DNA of 64,000 nucleotides, from assembly GCA_029861955.1 (NCBI GenBank), contig JAOTYK010000006.1:62001-126000 (forward strand), read 5' to 3'. A program made the position numbers and the translations under genes. The notes beneath the pieces are model-generated. The model saw only the letters and a list, made by a program, of their open reading frames with translations, searched no databases and was not told the origin of the DNA. This DNA is from Acidobacteriota bacterium (lineage in GTDB: Bacteria > Acidobacteriota > Polarisedimenticolia > Polarisedimenticolales > Polarisedimenticolaceae). The first letter of the stretch is position 1, and the number at the start of each line of letters is the position of its first letter. Shown here one piece after another: positions 35,525 to 44,465 of the stretch.

Positions 35525-35572
35525 GATGTTTCTCCCGTGCGTGCACCGTCACGATACCAGACCGCGATGAGT

Positions 35573-36550
35573 CTAGGGAGTCAGAATCGTCGATCCGCGT
35601 GTTCGCCGCGCTTCGAGGTCACGATGGGCCGTTTCGGCCTCCCGAAGGGCGTACCGTTGGCGAATCTCGACCTTGACGTCGCCGATGGCGACGACTTCAA
35701 AAAGCTCGGCCGCCGCACGGCGAAGCGAGATGGTGTCCGCGATGAATGTCGCAAGCGTGGGACGAGTGACGAACAACGATCCCTTCGCGGCCAGGATGCC
35801 GAGATCGACGGGCGGAATGGCACCCGACGACTGGCCGAAACTTACGAGGGTTCCAAGCGGTGCCAGGCAGTCGAGCGATCGTTCGAAGGTATCGACGCCC
35901 ACAGAGTCGTAGACCACCGGAACGCCGACTCCACTGGTGATCTCCGAGACACGTTCAGCGAAGTCCTCGCGGTCATACCGAATGATGTGTCGGCAGCCGT
36001 GATTCCGCGCCAGTTCCGCTTTTTCTTCGGAGCCGACCGTCCCGATTACCTCGACGCCCAGTGCGTGGGCCCACTGACACGCGATCAACCCAACGCCGCC
36101 GGCCGCCGCATGAAAAAGAATCGTCTGGCCGGCCTCGACTCGGAATGTTCGTCGCAGGAGGTAGTGCGCCGTCAATCCCTTCAGCATCATCGCCGCCGCC
36201 TGTTCGCACGTCACCTCATCGGGTAACGGAACGACACGATCCGCCGGGAGGGTGACATGTTCCGCGTAGGCGCCGGGATGCATCGGATAGGCGACGCGGT
36301 CGCCAACCTGGAAGGCCGCCACACCCACTCCTACGGCTTCGATTATTCCCGCACCCTCGCGCCCGAGAACGGCAGGAAGAGTCGGTAACGGATAGAGGCC
36401 ACTGCGATGATAGGTGTCGATGAAGTTGAGTCCGATGGCCGCCTGTCGGACACGGATCTCCCCATTGGCCGGTTCGGAGAGTTCGACGGATTCCCAGCGC
36501 AGGACCTCGGGGCCGCCGGTTTCGTGAATTCGTATGGCGTGGGTCTGCAT
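35573..36550 (-). CDS. Zinc-independent quinone oxidoreductase (QOR, medium-chain dehydrogenase)
   Basis: 325 residues from ATG 36550. NADPH-dependent one-electron or hydride reduction of quinones or enones. Family marks are 'GLNFIDTYHRSGLYPLP', 'GREGAGIIEAVG', 'GLTAHYLLR', 'FHAAAGGVGLIACQWA' (dinucleotide loop) and 'PVVYDSVG'. The structural-zinc Cys cluster is absent, as in zeta-crystallin/QOR. It follows the UbiD stop by 2 nt, forming an operon UbiD-QOR. A quinone substrate would fit a menaquinone/ubiquinone-type role for UbiD, but this is inference. Confidence 0.92.
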   Translation of the reverse strand: MQTHAIRIHETGGPEVLRWESVELSEPANGEIRVRQAAIGLNFIDTYHRSGLYPLPTLPAVLGREGAGIIEAVGVGVAAFQVGDRVAYPMHPGAYAEHVTLPADRVVPLPDEVTCEQAAAMMLKGLTAHYLLRRTFRVEAGQTILFHAAAGGVGLIACQWAHALGVEVIGTVGSEEKAELARNHGCRHIIRYDREDFAERVSEITSGVGVPVVYDSVGVDTFERSLDCLAPLGTLVSFGQSSGAIPPVDLGILAAKGSLFVTRPTLATFIADTISLRRAAAELFEVVAIGDVKVEIRQRYALREAETAHRDLEARRTRGSTILTP

Positions 36551-36552
36551 CC

Positions 36553-38379
36553 TCAACTCCGTGTACGCGGCGGATCGAGATGGGCGGCCGCCGAATCTCC
36601 CATCTCCATGCCGTCCGGGAAATACTCGCTCCAACGGCGGTCGACGAGAGTCGCCGTCTCGGTATCGCAGAACAACTCGTCGGGGAACTCATCCCTCAGT
36701 CGCGTATCGATCAGGAGCGGGCCGTGATGGCTGACGTGGTTTGCAACGATGGAGTGACCGGCGCTGTGTATGTCGGCCGCGGGGTCGAATCGAGTGAACG
36801 TCATCCAGAGGAAATTCATCGAACTGGCCGCCGCCCGTCGAGGTTCGTCCGACAAGATGATCAACGGCCAATCAGCGAACGCCGCGTGGGCCGCGAGCCG
36901 CTCACCGGCGGCGGGGTCCTCGCGACGCGCTCGCGCTCCAATCACGAGGCAGCCGGGGCAGAATACCTGCACATCGGTGACATCGGTCGGGATTGGTGTA
37001 GACGGTTCGAATCTAGTCGGTAGGTCGCGGCGTGGGTCTCCCAGACCGAGCAGGACACCCTTTGAGCCCTCGTTTACCTGGGGACCGGTGTAGTCCAGCG
37101 TGTCCATCGAGAGATTGGGGAAAATATAGAGATCCGTTTCCGGTTGCATGCGTTCGAGAACGTGAGTGAGGGTCGCACGGAAGTCTCGAAGATCCACAGG
37201 ACGATCCGTGACGAGCAGGAACTTCGTTAACGAGAGTTGACCCTCGCCGAGGATGCGAAATGCCGAGGCCATCGCCTCGCGCTTGTAACGTTGCTTGACC
37301 ACCGCCGCACTGAGGGAGTGGTATCCGGTCTCGCCGTAGGACCAAAGATCCTCGACAGCGGGCATCACCAGCGGGAACAGCGGTGACAAGAGATCCTGAA
37401 GGAGGTCGCCGATGAAGAAGTCTTCCTGTCGTGGCTTCCCGACCACCGTCGCGGGGAAGACGGCGTCCTGTCGATGACAGAGATGCGAGACTTCGAACTG
37501 TGGGTAGGGATGACTGAGAGAGTAGTAGCCGTAGTGATCCCCGAACGGTCCCTCGTCTCGACGGATCTGTGGCGGAACACTGCCGACGAGGGCGAACTCC
37601 GCTTGACCGAGCAACCGATGCTCCGCCGGCCCCGGACAGGTCGCCAGTCGTTCGCCTGCGATGAGTGAGGCGAGGAGAATCTCCGGTACGTTCTCCGGGA
37701 GCGGCGCGATGGCCGAGAGGATGAGTGCGGGGGGGCCGCCCAGAAAGGCGGTCACCGGGAGTCGCGCGTTATTCGCCTCTGCAACGGAATGGTGGAACCC
37801 ACCTCCCTTACCGATCTGCCAGTGCATTCCGGTCGTGCGCTCGTCGTGAATCTGCATGCGGTACATGCCGAGGTTCGGAATGCCCGTGGAGGGATGCTCC
37901 GTGTAGACGAGCGGAAGCGTGAGAAACGGGCCGCCGTCGTCGGACCAGGAGGTCAGCGCCGGTAGACGGGTCAGGTCGACCCCGTCATGGGTGCGATCGA
38001 GGACCGGCCCCGTACGACGTGATCGAGTGCCGACCCTCGGGATCTCAAGCATGAAATCGCGTGCACCCCAGAGTTTTCCCAACGACGGTGGCAAGAGAGT
38101 CTGGGCCAACTCGACGACGCGACGCACGAGACGTAGCGGGCGATCGCCGAAAGCCAACATCGCCCGCTCGGGGGTTCCGAACAGGTTGGAGACCAACGGG
38201 AAGTCCGAATTCTTCGGATTGCGAAAAAGGAGCGCCGGTCCACCGGCGGCGATGACCCGTCGATGGATCTCTGCAATCTCGAGTGCGGGGTCGACGGGGG
38301 TGTCGACCTCGACCAGATCGCCGTCTCGTCGCAGGCGGTCGAGAAACGTGCGGAGATCGCTGAAGCCTTCCCGTTTCAT
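36553..38379 (-). CDS. UbiD-family (prFMN-dependent) decarboxylase
   Basis: 608 residues from ATG 38379; the frame stays open for 270 further codons as a shadow of the transporter gene and is rejected. UbiD signatures include 'DLVEVDTPVDPALEIAEIHRR', 'GMYRMQIHDERTTGMHWQIGKGG', 'GERLATCPGPAEHRLLGQAEFALVG' and 'EGPFGDHYGYY'. The catalytic Glu-Arg-Glu set fits these blocks. The protein needs prenylated FMN from UbiX, which is not in the window. It is longer than E. coli UbiD (497 aa), like the group found in menaquinone-making bacteria. The substrate is probably an aromatic acid of quinone synthesis. Confidence 0.92.
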   Translation of the reverse strand: MKREGFSDLRTFLDRLRRDGDLVEVDTPVDPALEIAEIHRRVIAAGGPALLFRNPKNSDFPLVSNLFGTPERAMLAFGDRPLRLVRRVVELAQTLLPPSLGKLWGARDFMLEIPRVGTRSRRTGPVLDRTHDGVDLTRLPALTSWSDDGGPFLTLPLVYTEHPSTGIPNLGMYRMQIHDERTTGMHWQIGKGGGFHHSVAEANNARLPVTAFLGGPPALILSAIAPLPENVPEILLASLIAGERLATCPGPAEHRLLGQAEFALVGSVPPQIRRDEGPFGDHYGYYSLSHPYPQFEVSHLCHRQDAVFPATVVGKPRQEDFFIGDLLQDLLSPLFPLVMPAVEDLWSYGETGYHSLSAAVVKQRYKREAMASAFRILGEGQLSLTKFLLVTDRPVDLRDFRATLTHVLERMQPETDLYIFPNLSMDTLDYTGPQVNEGSKGVLLGLGDPRRDLPTRFEPSTPIPTDVTDVQVFCPGCLVIGARARREDPAAGERLAAHAAFADWPLIILSDEPRRAAASSMNFLWMTFTRFDPAADIHSAGHSIVANHVSHHGPLLIDTRLRDEFPDELFCDTETATLVDRRWSEYFPDGMEMGDSAAAHLDPPRTRS

Positions 38380-38426
38380 GCACCCGTCATAGCGGACCCC
38401 GCTCCCGGTTGCAAACGTTTCCGCAG

Positions 38427-39284
38427 TTAGCGCTTCCGAACGGTGTGGAGGACCGTCGCGACCAGGATCAGGAGGCACCCCGCAAGCGCCAGATCTCCCG
38501 GACGTTCGCCGTGAATCCACCACGCCCAGAGTGCACTGGCCACCGGTTCGAGAATCAACAGCAGGGAGGCTTCGAGTGCGGGAACTCCGCGAAGTCCTCG
38601 AGTCATCCAGACGTAGGCCAGTCCGATCTGAAAGAACCCGAGGTAGAGGACGATCGTCAGATCCAGGCCCGACGGGGCCGGCCCACCGGCGGCGAACGGG
38701 AGACAGAACAGAAACGCCAGGCCATTGCCGACGATGACTGCGGCCCCGCTTCCCGATTCCGTCGAGCCGGAACCGGCGACACTGAGCCGGCGCAACCCGA
38801 CGATTGCGAGTGCCCAGGTGATTCCCGCAATCGCCCCGAGGATATTTCCCAGCAAGGGTCGCGGAGCAGTCACCTGCGGCGCCTCGTTGCCCAGAAAGAA
38901 TAGTCCAAGCCCGACGGCCAGCATGCCGGCGTGAATCAAGGAGCCGCGCCCGATTCGCTCGCGGAGAGCCAGCGGCCCAAGAAACAGAAGATAGATCGGT
39001 GCCGTCGATTGCAGGAAGATCGTGTTGGCGGCCGTCGTGAGTTTGTTCGCGCAGACGAACAAAATCATCGTGGCGGCGTAGGCGGTGCCGACGACGAATT
39101 GATCGAGACGCCAGCCGCGTCGCCAGCCGGGGACACAAACGTAGAGGGCTAGCGCCGCGAGGCCAGATCGGTAACAGGCGACCTGCCAACCGCTGAGCGT
39201 CGTCAGCTTGATAATGGCGCCGCCGGTAGAAAACAGCAGCGCGGCACCCAGGATGCGTACTCGATCGCCGGTCGGTCCGCTCAT
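38427..39284 (-). CDS. EamA/DMT-family transporter
   Basis: 285 residues with ten predicted transmembrane helices in two EamA repeats ('LLFSTGGAIIKLTTLSGWQVACYRSGLAAL' and 'GNILGAIAGITWALAIVGLRRL'). Drug/metabolite transporter superfamily, usually exporting amino acids, nucleotides or small metabolites. ATG 39284 begins 4 nt after the M32 carboxypeptidase stop and is preferred to the in-frame ATG at 39317, which overlaps that gene. It forms a minus-strand run with M32 upstream and UbiD downstream. Substrate not assignable. Confidence 0.9.
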   Translation of the reverse strand: MSGPTGDRVRILGAALLFSTGGAIIKLTTLSGWQVACYRSGLAALALYVCVPGWRRGWRLDQFVVGTAYAATMILFVCANKLTTAANTIFLQSTAPIYLLFLGPLALRERIGRGSLIHAGMLAVGLGLFFLGNEAPQVTAPRPLLGNILGAIAGITWALAIVGLRRLSVAGSGSTESGSGAAVIVGNGLAFLFCLPFAAGGPAPSGLDLTIVLYLGFFQIGLAYVWMTRGLRGVPALEASLLLILEPVASALWAWWIHGERPGDLALAGCLLILVATVLHTVRKR

Positions 39285-39288
39285 CGCA

Positions 39289-40827
39289 TCACGACGAGAA
39301 GTCGTCTCCGAGGCCATAGATCTCGCCGTACTTGTGAGTCAGGTGACGCATCAGGGGACCATGCCCCAACGGTTTTCCGGTGAGATCGTGACAGAGCTGA
39401 GCGGACGGTGTGCGACGGCCCAACCCGTGAATATGTCTGCGCAACCAATCCAGGATGCCGTCAAACTCGCCCCGCTCCATCGAACCATCGACGTCGTCAA
39501 GTTGTTCACAGAGCGTCTCCCAGAACTGAGCGGCATACAGAGTTCCCAGCGTGTAAGTCGGGAAGTAGCCGATCGATCCCATCGACCAGTGAATATCCTG
39601 GAGGCATCCCTGAGTGTCGTTTTCCACCATCAGACCCAGGTCCGACTCCATGCGCGCGTTCCACGCATCCGGAAGATCGGCGACGGCGAGCTCCCCGCGG
39701 AACATCGCTCGCTCCAGGTCGAATCGAATCATGATGTGCAGGTTGTAAGTGGCCTCGTCGCTTTCGACACGGATCGGGTGCGGCCGAACGGTGTTGATCG
39801 TGCGATGGACATCGTCCGCCGTGAGACCGTCCAACGCCGAGCCCAGCGTCTCACGGGCGAACGGCAGGCACCATCGCCAGAAGGGGAGCGAGCGCCCGAC
39901 GTGATTCTCCCAGAGCCGTGACTGGCTCTCGTGGATCCCGAGACCCAGTGACTCGCTGAGCGGTTGTCCCCAGTACTTGTCCTTGGGTAGGCCCTGCTCG
40001 TAGAGGCCGTGTCCGACCTCATGCATCGTCGAACCCAGGGCTTCGGCAAACTGCGTCTCGGAGTAGCGGGTCGTGATCCCGGTGTCGAACGGAGCGATCC
40101 CAGTAGAGAACGGATGGACGGATACCGCAAAGCGTCCGGCGTCAAACGAAAAACCGAGTCGTTCACTTACCCGAGCATTGAAGACCTGCTGCGCGTCGAG
40201 CGGAAACGGGATCTCGTTCGCCGTCTGGTCGGGTGCGTGCCCCGATTCCGAGATCGCGGAGATCAACGGTGCCAACTCGCGTCGGAGCGGCGCGAACATC
40301 GCCTCGACGTCGACGGCCGTCATCCCCGGTTCGTACTCGTCGAGAAGAGCGTCGTACGCCTCACCGCCCTTGGGCGTTCCCAGGAGCTCGGCTTTCTTAC
40401 GAGTCAATTCGAGTTGCTTCTCAAGCAGTGGAGCGAACGTGTCGAAGTCCGCCTGCTCCCGGGCGACCTTCCAGACTTCCATGGCCCGCGAACTCGTCTC
40501 GCTGATCTCTGCCACCAGGGAGGGGGGTAGTTTCAATCCCTTCTCATAGTCCCGCCGGATCTCCCGAAGGTTGGCCTGGCGGCGCTGGTTCCTCTCATCG
40601 TCGCCAGTGTCGAAATCCTGGTCGCAGAGGTCCAGTAACTCTCCGATACGGGGCGAGGTTCCCGACTCGTGGGCCAGGCGTGCCACAAGAGACAACTGTT
40701 CCGCCCTCGGCCCGGCGGTCCGGGGTGGCATCCCTGTCTCCTGGTCCCAGCTCAGCAGGTTGTAGACAGAGGTCAGTTGCGCTTGCTCACGAAGCAGCAG
40801 CATGAGTTCGACGTACGGTCCTGGCAT
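39289..40827 (-). CDS. M32 family metallocarboxypeptidase (Taq type)
   Basis: 512 residues, full family length. Zinc motif HEVGH at residues 269-273, third ligand Glu in 'GIHESQSRLWEN', and family motifs 'LSWDQETGMPP', 'DVRITTRY'-like 'FDTGITTRYSE' and 'HPIRVESDEATYNLHI'. It removes C-terminal residues from peptides with broad specificity in the cytoplasm (no signal). It lies first in a minus-strand run followed by the EamA transporter 4 nt downstream, so peptide breakdown and export of a product may be linked. Confidence 0.95.
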   Translation of the reverse strand: MPGPYVELMLLLREQAQLTSVYNLLSWDQETGMPPRTAGPRAEQLSLVARLAHESGTSPRIGELLDLCDQDFDTGDDERNQRRQANLREIRRDYEKGLKLPPSLVAEISETSSRAMEVWKVAREQADFDTFAPLLEKQLELTRKKAELLGTPKGGEAYDALLDEYEPGMTAVDVEAMFAPLRRELAPLISAISESGHAPDQTANEIPFPLDAQQVFNARVSERLGFSFDAGRFAVSVHPFSTGIAPFDTGITTRYSETQFAEALGSTMHEVGHGLYEQGLPKDKYWGQPLSESLGLGIHESQSRLWENHVGRSLPFWRWCLPFARETLGSALDGLTADDVHRTINTVRPHPIRVESDEATYNLHIMIRFDLERAMFRGELAVADLPDAWNARMESDLGLMVENDTQGCLQDIHWSMGSIGYFPTYTLGTLYAAQFWETLCEQLDDVDGSMERGEFDGILDWLRRHIHGLGRRTPSAQLCHDLTGKPLGHGPLMRHLTHKYGEIYGLGDDFSS

Positions 40828-40891
40828 GGGATCGACTCCTGATGTTGAGTCGATAGGTTAGACGAGTCGCGGAACGGAAGAAAGGGCTGGG

Positions 40892-41992
40892 CTAGCTACG
40901 AACCTTCGACCCGGGCTTGATCGGCTTGGCTAACCAACACCCTGTCGACTCCAGCCAGCGGCCGACCGTCGTCCCGTCGTGGAGGAAGAACTGGGCCCCT
41001 TTGTAGCCTGCAACCGACGCTGTCGCGCCGATCTCCGTCATGAGTTCCTCGCGCTCCGCGCGTGCCATGCTCCACCATTCGTCGTCGGAGACGGCCAAGA
41101 ACAGGCTTGGGGGACGAGCTTCTATTCGGACGATCGCAGAGTTTCGCGGAAGTTGATCCATCGTCAGGACCGGAATCCCGTCACTTGTCGCCTTCGGCAG
41201 GACGAAGACACCCCAGATCGCGACGAGTACGCCGAGGACCATCAGCATCTTGGGGAGATGCGAGCGCGTCTCCTCGTCGTCGTAGGTGATCGTCGGGAGA
41301 CGTTCGATTGGTAGTGCCTTTCGAGCTTTCTCTTCCTGCTTCTGTTCCTGCTTCTCTTCTTGCTTCGCTTGTTGCGTCTCTTCCTGCTTCGCTTCCCGCC
41401 TCGCTTCCCACCTCGCTCCCCGCTTCGCGCCATGACCCAATGGATGGGATTCGCGAATCACGCTGCTGACGAGTTTCGTGTCGGGCTTCGGTACGGTCAT
41501 GCTCTCTGACATCAATTCCGCAGCCGCGTAGGCCGACGGCCCGATGCAATGCTCGATCTGGTTCAGAGTCTGACCCATCCGATTGCGGAAGTTCGAGACC
41601 CGTTTTGCCAGATCGAAGTGTCCTGACAGGATCATCCCGTCGATGACGCGCTGGGTCTCTTTCATCAGAGTCATGCCGATAGCGGCATTGGTCATCAGTT
41701 GGGCGTTCAGCGCATCGACGTCCTTCGTAGCGAGACTCTCGCGGTCGTTCTCGAGTTGTTCCGCCTCGTCGTCGAACTTCATTCTCCAGGCAGTTCCCTC
41801 GACAACGAGTTGCGTCCAGCCGTCGCCCTCCTCCGACTCGACCACCTGACGGATGATCTCGGTCTCCCAGATATCGGCGAGATCCGACGCGGTGTCCGCC
41901 TCGGGAGATGTCGGCGCGGCACCAAACTGGTCGAACAGCTGCGCCAGGTAGGGCGCCAGAAGTGCGTTTCTCTCGTTGTCGATCGTGAACAT
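40892..41992 (-). CDS. Hypothetical single-pass membrane protein with K/Q/E-rich repeat
   Basis: No family recognised. 366 residues. The N-terminal part (about 1-185) is helical, acidic and cytoplasmic ('ADIWETEIIRQVVESEEGD'). A low-complexity stretch (about 188-222) alternates K, Q, E, A and R and could form a single alpha-helix or coiled coil. One transmembrane segment follows (about 248-268, 'MLMVLGVLVAIWGVFVL') and then a periplasmic domain of about 95 residues. It is coupled to the pilin gene in front (TGATG). The pairing suggests a role in type II secretion/type IV pilus-like assembly, e.g. as a GspC/PilP-like connector, but there is no sequence match to those. Confidence 0.7.
   Translation of the reverse strand: MFTIDNERNALLAPYLAQLFDQFGAAPTSPEADTASDLADIWETEIIRQVVESEEGDGWTQLVVEGTAWRMKFDDEAEQLENDRESLATKDVDALNAQLMTNAAIGMTLMKETQRVIDGMILSGHFDLAKRVSNFRNRMGQTLNQIEHCIGPSAYAAAELMSESMTVPKPDTKLVSSVIRESHPLGHGAKRGARWEARREAKQEETQQAKQEEKQEQKQEEKARKALPIERLPTITYDDEETRSHLPKMLMVLGVLVAIWGVFVLPKATSDGIPVLTMDQLPRNSAIVRIEARPPSLFLAVSDDEWWSMARAEREELMTEIGATASVAGYKGAQFFLHDGTTVGRWLESTGCWLAKPIKPGSKVRS
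41328..41428 (-). repeat. Short imperfect tandem repeat encoding K/Q/E-rich helix
   Basis: On the minus strand, units of about 12-15 bp such as GAAGCGAGGYGG and AAGCAGGAAGAG recur through about 100 nt. They stay in frame and encode alternating Lys/Gln/Glu/Arg. It is likely slippage-prone and variable in length between strains. Confidence 0.6.
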
Positions 41993-42471
41993 CAGAGTTC
42001 CGTCAGGACGCCGTTCCGGAAGAGAAAGATCCCGTCATGCCAGGCCCCGCCGCCAAGAGGGGCGTCATCGGAGTCCGAGATCAGGAATCGAACGGAAGTA
42101 TCGTAGTCAAGCGTCAGCTCTAGCCAGAACTCCTGGTTCGGACCGTAGTCATCGTCCGGGGAGTCGTAGCCGTCGGCTTCCTGATTGACGAGTCTGGAAA
42201 GGACGCGGCCATCGTAGTAGCCGCCGCTGACGAGTGGTTCGAACGAGTTGAGTTCAAACGCCGGCGCGGTGCTCGCGTAGGGGTAACCACTGTGGTCCAC
42301 GTGGTACCTCTTGAAAGCCGTGTAGATGACATGCGCGTCCGTCGCACCCGCGCCGATGTGCGCGCTGGTCAGGGCGTTTCGCATCATGGGAATGGCGATC
42401 GCCGACAACACTGCGATGATCGCGACGACTACAAGTAGCTCCAGGAGACTGAAGCCATCCTGTCTTCTCAT
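41992..42471 (-). CDS. Type IV pilin-like / GspG-like pseudopilin
   Basis: 159 residues. A short positive leader 'MRRQDG' is followed by the prepilin cleavage site G/F and the hydrophobic helix 'FSLLELLVVVAIIAVLSAIAIP' with Glu5, the classical class III signal cut and N-methylated by PilD. The globular domain ('DAHVIYTAFKRYHVDHSGYPY') resembles GspG-type major pseudopilins and contains a Asp-rich loop 'DSPDDDYGP' that may bind Ca. ATG 42471 has GGAG 9 nt upstream. No other secretion genes are adjacent, only the coupled K/Q/E-rich membrane protein. Confidence 0.88.
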   Translation of the reverse strand: MRRQDGFSLLELLVVVAIIAVLSAIAIPMMRNALTSAHIGAGATDAHVIYTAFKRYHVDHSGYPYASTAPAFELNSFEPLVSGGYYDGRVLSRLVNQEADGYDSPDDDYGPNQEFWLELTLDYDTSVRFLISDSDDAPLGGGAWHDGIFLFRNGVLTEL

Positions 42472-42626
42472 CGTTATTCTCCGTGCCCACAGGTCGCCGT
42501 CCGGCAGATTCCTGACGAAATTGAATCTCCGCTCAGAATCTACGGTCGGGAATCGGCCGAGGCAACCAGCCCGGAAAGACCGGAATATCGCAGCGTAGGG
42601 CTCGGTGATTACCAGGTTGTAACGGG

Positions 42627-43112
42627 CTATTCGCAGATGTGGCAGGCGCCCATGCCGTCCACTGCCTGGGGGCGATCGCGCTCCGCATTGACGATACAGA
42701 GGAAGCCGAAGGGTTCGTCGGCGTCCTCGGGGCAGCGAAACTGGTGTGGGTCCTCAGGTGCGACGTAGACGACGTCGCCGAAGCCGACGCGATACTGATA
42801 GCAGCCGAACTGAATCTCACCCACGCCGCGCTGCGGGATGACGACGTGTTCGTGTTGATGCTTCTCGAGCGTGCTAAAGCCACCGGGCGCGATCTCGAAG
42901 TAACGGACGTGAAACCTCGGCGACTCGCCACGTTTGCCGGCCAACTCCGTTCGCGTCACGCCACGCCAACTCTCGGTGGTGGACTTGTAGTCCTCGAGGT
43001 CGACGCCCTCCCAGCCGAACTGACCGTCAAAGCGAATGACCTTGCTGTGGTTACCCTCGAGCGCAGGTGCCTGAGGGGCACCGTCTCGCTTGTCTGCGGA
43101 TCGTTCTGTCAC
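42627..43112 (-). CDS. Cupin-domain protein
   Basis: 161 residues with a single cupin fold. Motif 1 is 'STLEKHQHEHVVIPQRGVGEI' with His/His/Glu-type metal ligands, and motif 2 is 'DVVYVAPEDPHQFRC'. A C-terminal tail 'GMGACHICE' adds a Cys pair. Such small cupins are often isomerases, dioxygenases or sensors; the activity is not inferable. GTG 43112 is supported by GGAGG 6 nt upstream. It is downstream of the DUF418 gene by 23 nt and probably in its operon. Confidence 0.87.
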   Translation of the reverse strand: MTERSADKRDGAPQAPALEGNHSKVIRFDGQFGWEGVDLEDYKSTTESWRGVTRTELAGKRGESPRFHVRYFEIAPGGFSTLEKHQHEHVVIPQRGVGEIQFGCYQYRVGFGDVVYVAPEDPHQFRCPEDADEPFGFLCIVNAERDRPQAVDGMGACHICE

Positions 43113-43135
43113 GGTTGCCTCCGTTACGCGTCACG

Positions 43136-44377
43136 CTAGCACGGACGTCGCAGAGCCGGTCGAGTCCCATAAGTCAAGACACGCCACACCCATTCCACCG
43201 GCCCCATCGTGAATCGCGCCATCCAGAGTTGACTGAGATAGATCTGCACCGCGAAGAGACCCACTGCGACAGCAATCCCTGCTGCCGGTGAGATCTGCCC
43301 GTACAGTCCGAGGCCCCATGAATTGGCGATCGTCGTCATGACGACCGACTGCAGCAGGTAGTGCGTTGCCGCCATCCGACCCACCGGGCCCAGGAGCGGT
43401 CCGATCCATCCGAAGACCGTCGTCGTGTGCAGATGCCAGATCACGATCCCGTAGGTCGCGGCAAGCGCGGGTGCTCCAAGTTGCATGGCCACCACGGTGA
43501 GCACGGAGTAGCCATCTGCGCCCATCGGGTCGCCGTTCCGTTCGGCCCAACCCAGCGAGATGCTCAACCCCAGGCCGACGATCGCCGCCGCCGGAAGCCA
43601 GCGCATGAGTCGGCCGCGATACCGGGAAACGTCACGGAAGAAATTGGTAAGACCGAACTGAAATCCGATCAGCATCAGTCCGAGAATCGCCGGCAACAGC
43701 ACGATCGAGAACTGGTAGATGGCCCCGAGTTCGGCGAGGCGCACCTCGAGGATCTCCGACCACGACCCGCCCGGGTAGGTCTGAAGGGCGTGATCACGAA
43801 GCCATCGGTTCGTCTCGACCTGTTCTGCCTGGATCGCCGCCAGGTCACCGGTCTCATCGATCGCCGACATCCAAGCGAACAAGACAACGATTAAGACCGT
43901 TAGCGCGATGGGTAACAGGACAAGGGTCAGTGCCAGGAGCCGCTGAAAGAGTTGCGGGAGCAGAGCCAGCACGGCCAGCGCAAAACCGCAAATCGCATAC
44001 ATCACGAGGATGTCCCCGAACCACAGCATCGTTGCGTGGATCAGACCGATCAACAGGAGTCCCGACATGCGTCTCCAGAAGAACGGAAGGAACGCCCGCT
44101 CTTGCCGCCGGCAGCGACGGTATTGCAGCGCAGCGCCCACCCCGAACAGAAACGCGAACGTCGTGTAGAACTTCCCCTCGAAGAGGATAGTTACGAAGCT
44201 CCGCACCCAATGATCCGCGGGTCGTGCCCACGTGGGGTCCGGGAGGACCAGGTCGTGGAGGGGGCCGAAGAAGAGCATCGAATTGACGACGAGGATCCCG
44301 AACAGCGCGAACCCACGGAGCAGGTCGAGGATCTCCCACCGCTCACCGGGTCGGACGGGTGCCATGGATGCCTGCAT
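43136..44377 (-). CDS. DUF418-family membrane protein
   Basis: 413 residues with about ten transmembrane helices. The N-terminal 'RWEILDLLRGFALFGILVVNSMLFFGP' is the hallmark of DUF418/acyltransferase-3-like proteins. The C-terminal DUF418 block is 'GPVGRMAATHYLLQSVVMTTIANSWGLGLYG' and 'WMARFTMGPVEWVWRVLTYG'. The Asp-Arg pair in helix 1 is conserved in membrane acyltransferases, but catalysis is not shown for DUF418. It may start at Met1 or Met5. It is divergent from olsB across 88 nt. Confidence 0.92.
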   Translation of the reverse strand: MQASMAPVRPGERWEILDLLRGFALFGILVVNSMLFFGPLHDLVLPDPTWARPADHWVRSFVTILFEGKFYTTFAFLFGVGAALQYRRCRRQERAFLPFFWRRMSGLLLIGLIHATMLWFGDILVMYAICGFALAVLALLPQLFQRLLALTLVLLPIALTVLIVVLFAWMSAIDETGDLAAIQAEQVETNRWLRDHALQTYPGGSWSEILEVRLAELGAIYQFSIVLLPAILGLMLIGFQFGLTNFFRDVSRYRGRLMRWLPAAAIVGLGLSISLGWAERNGDPMGADGYSVLTVVAMQLGAPALAATYGIVIWHLHTTTVFGWIGPLLGPVGRMAATHYLLQSVVMTTIANSWGLGLYGQISPAAGIAVAVGLFAVQIYLSQLWMARFTMGPVEWVWRVLTYGTRPALRRPC

Positions 44378-44465
44378 GAACCCATCATAAGCCTCCGGGC
44401 GGCTGTTCTAGGGTATTCTAGGCGGGTCGGGAGGGTCTCAAGACCGCTCAAGGAGTAACGATCAG

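Noticed and set aside
37004-37013. GGTTCGAATC, a perfect tRNA T-arm-like sequence
   Set aside because: It lies within the UbiD reading frame and there is no acceptor stem, anticodon arm or CCA around it.
38380-39189. 270-codon N-terminal extension of UbiD
   Set aside because: Antisense-free but out-of-frame shadow of the EamA transporter; low-complexity Arg/Ser content, while ATG 38379 begins the conserved family sequence.
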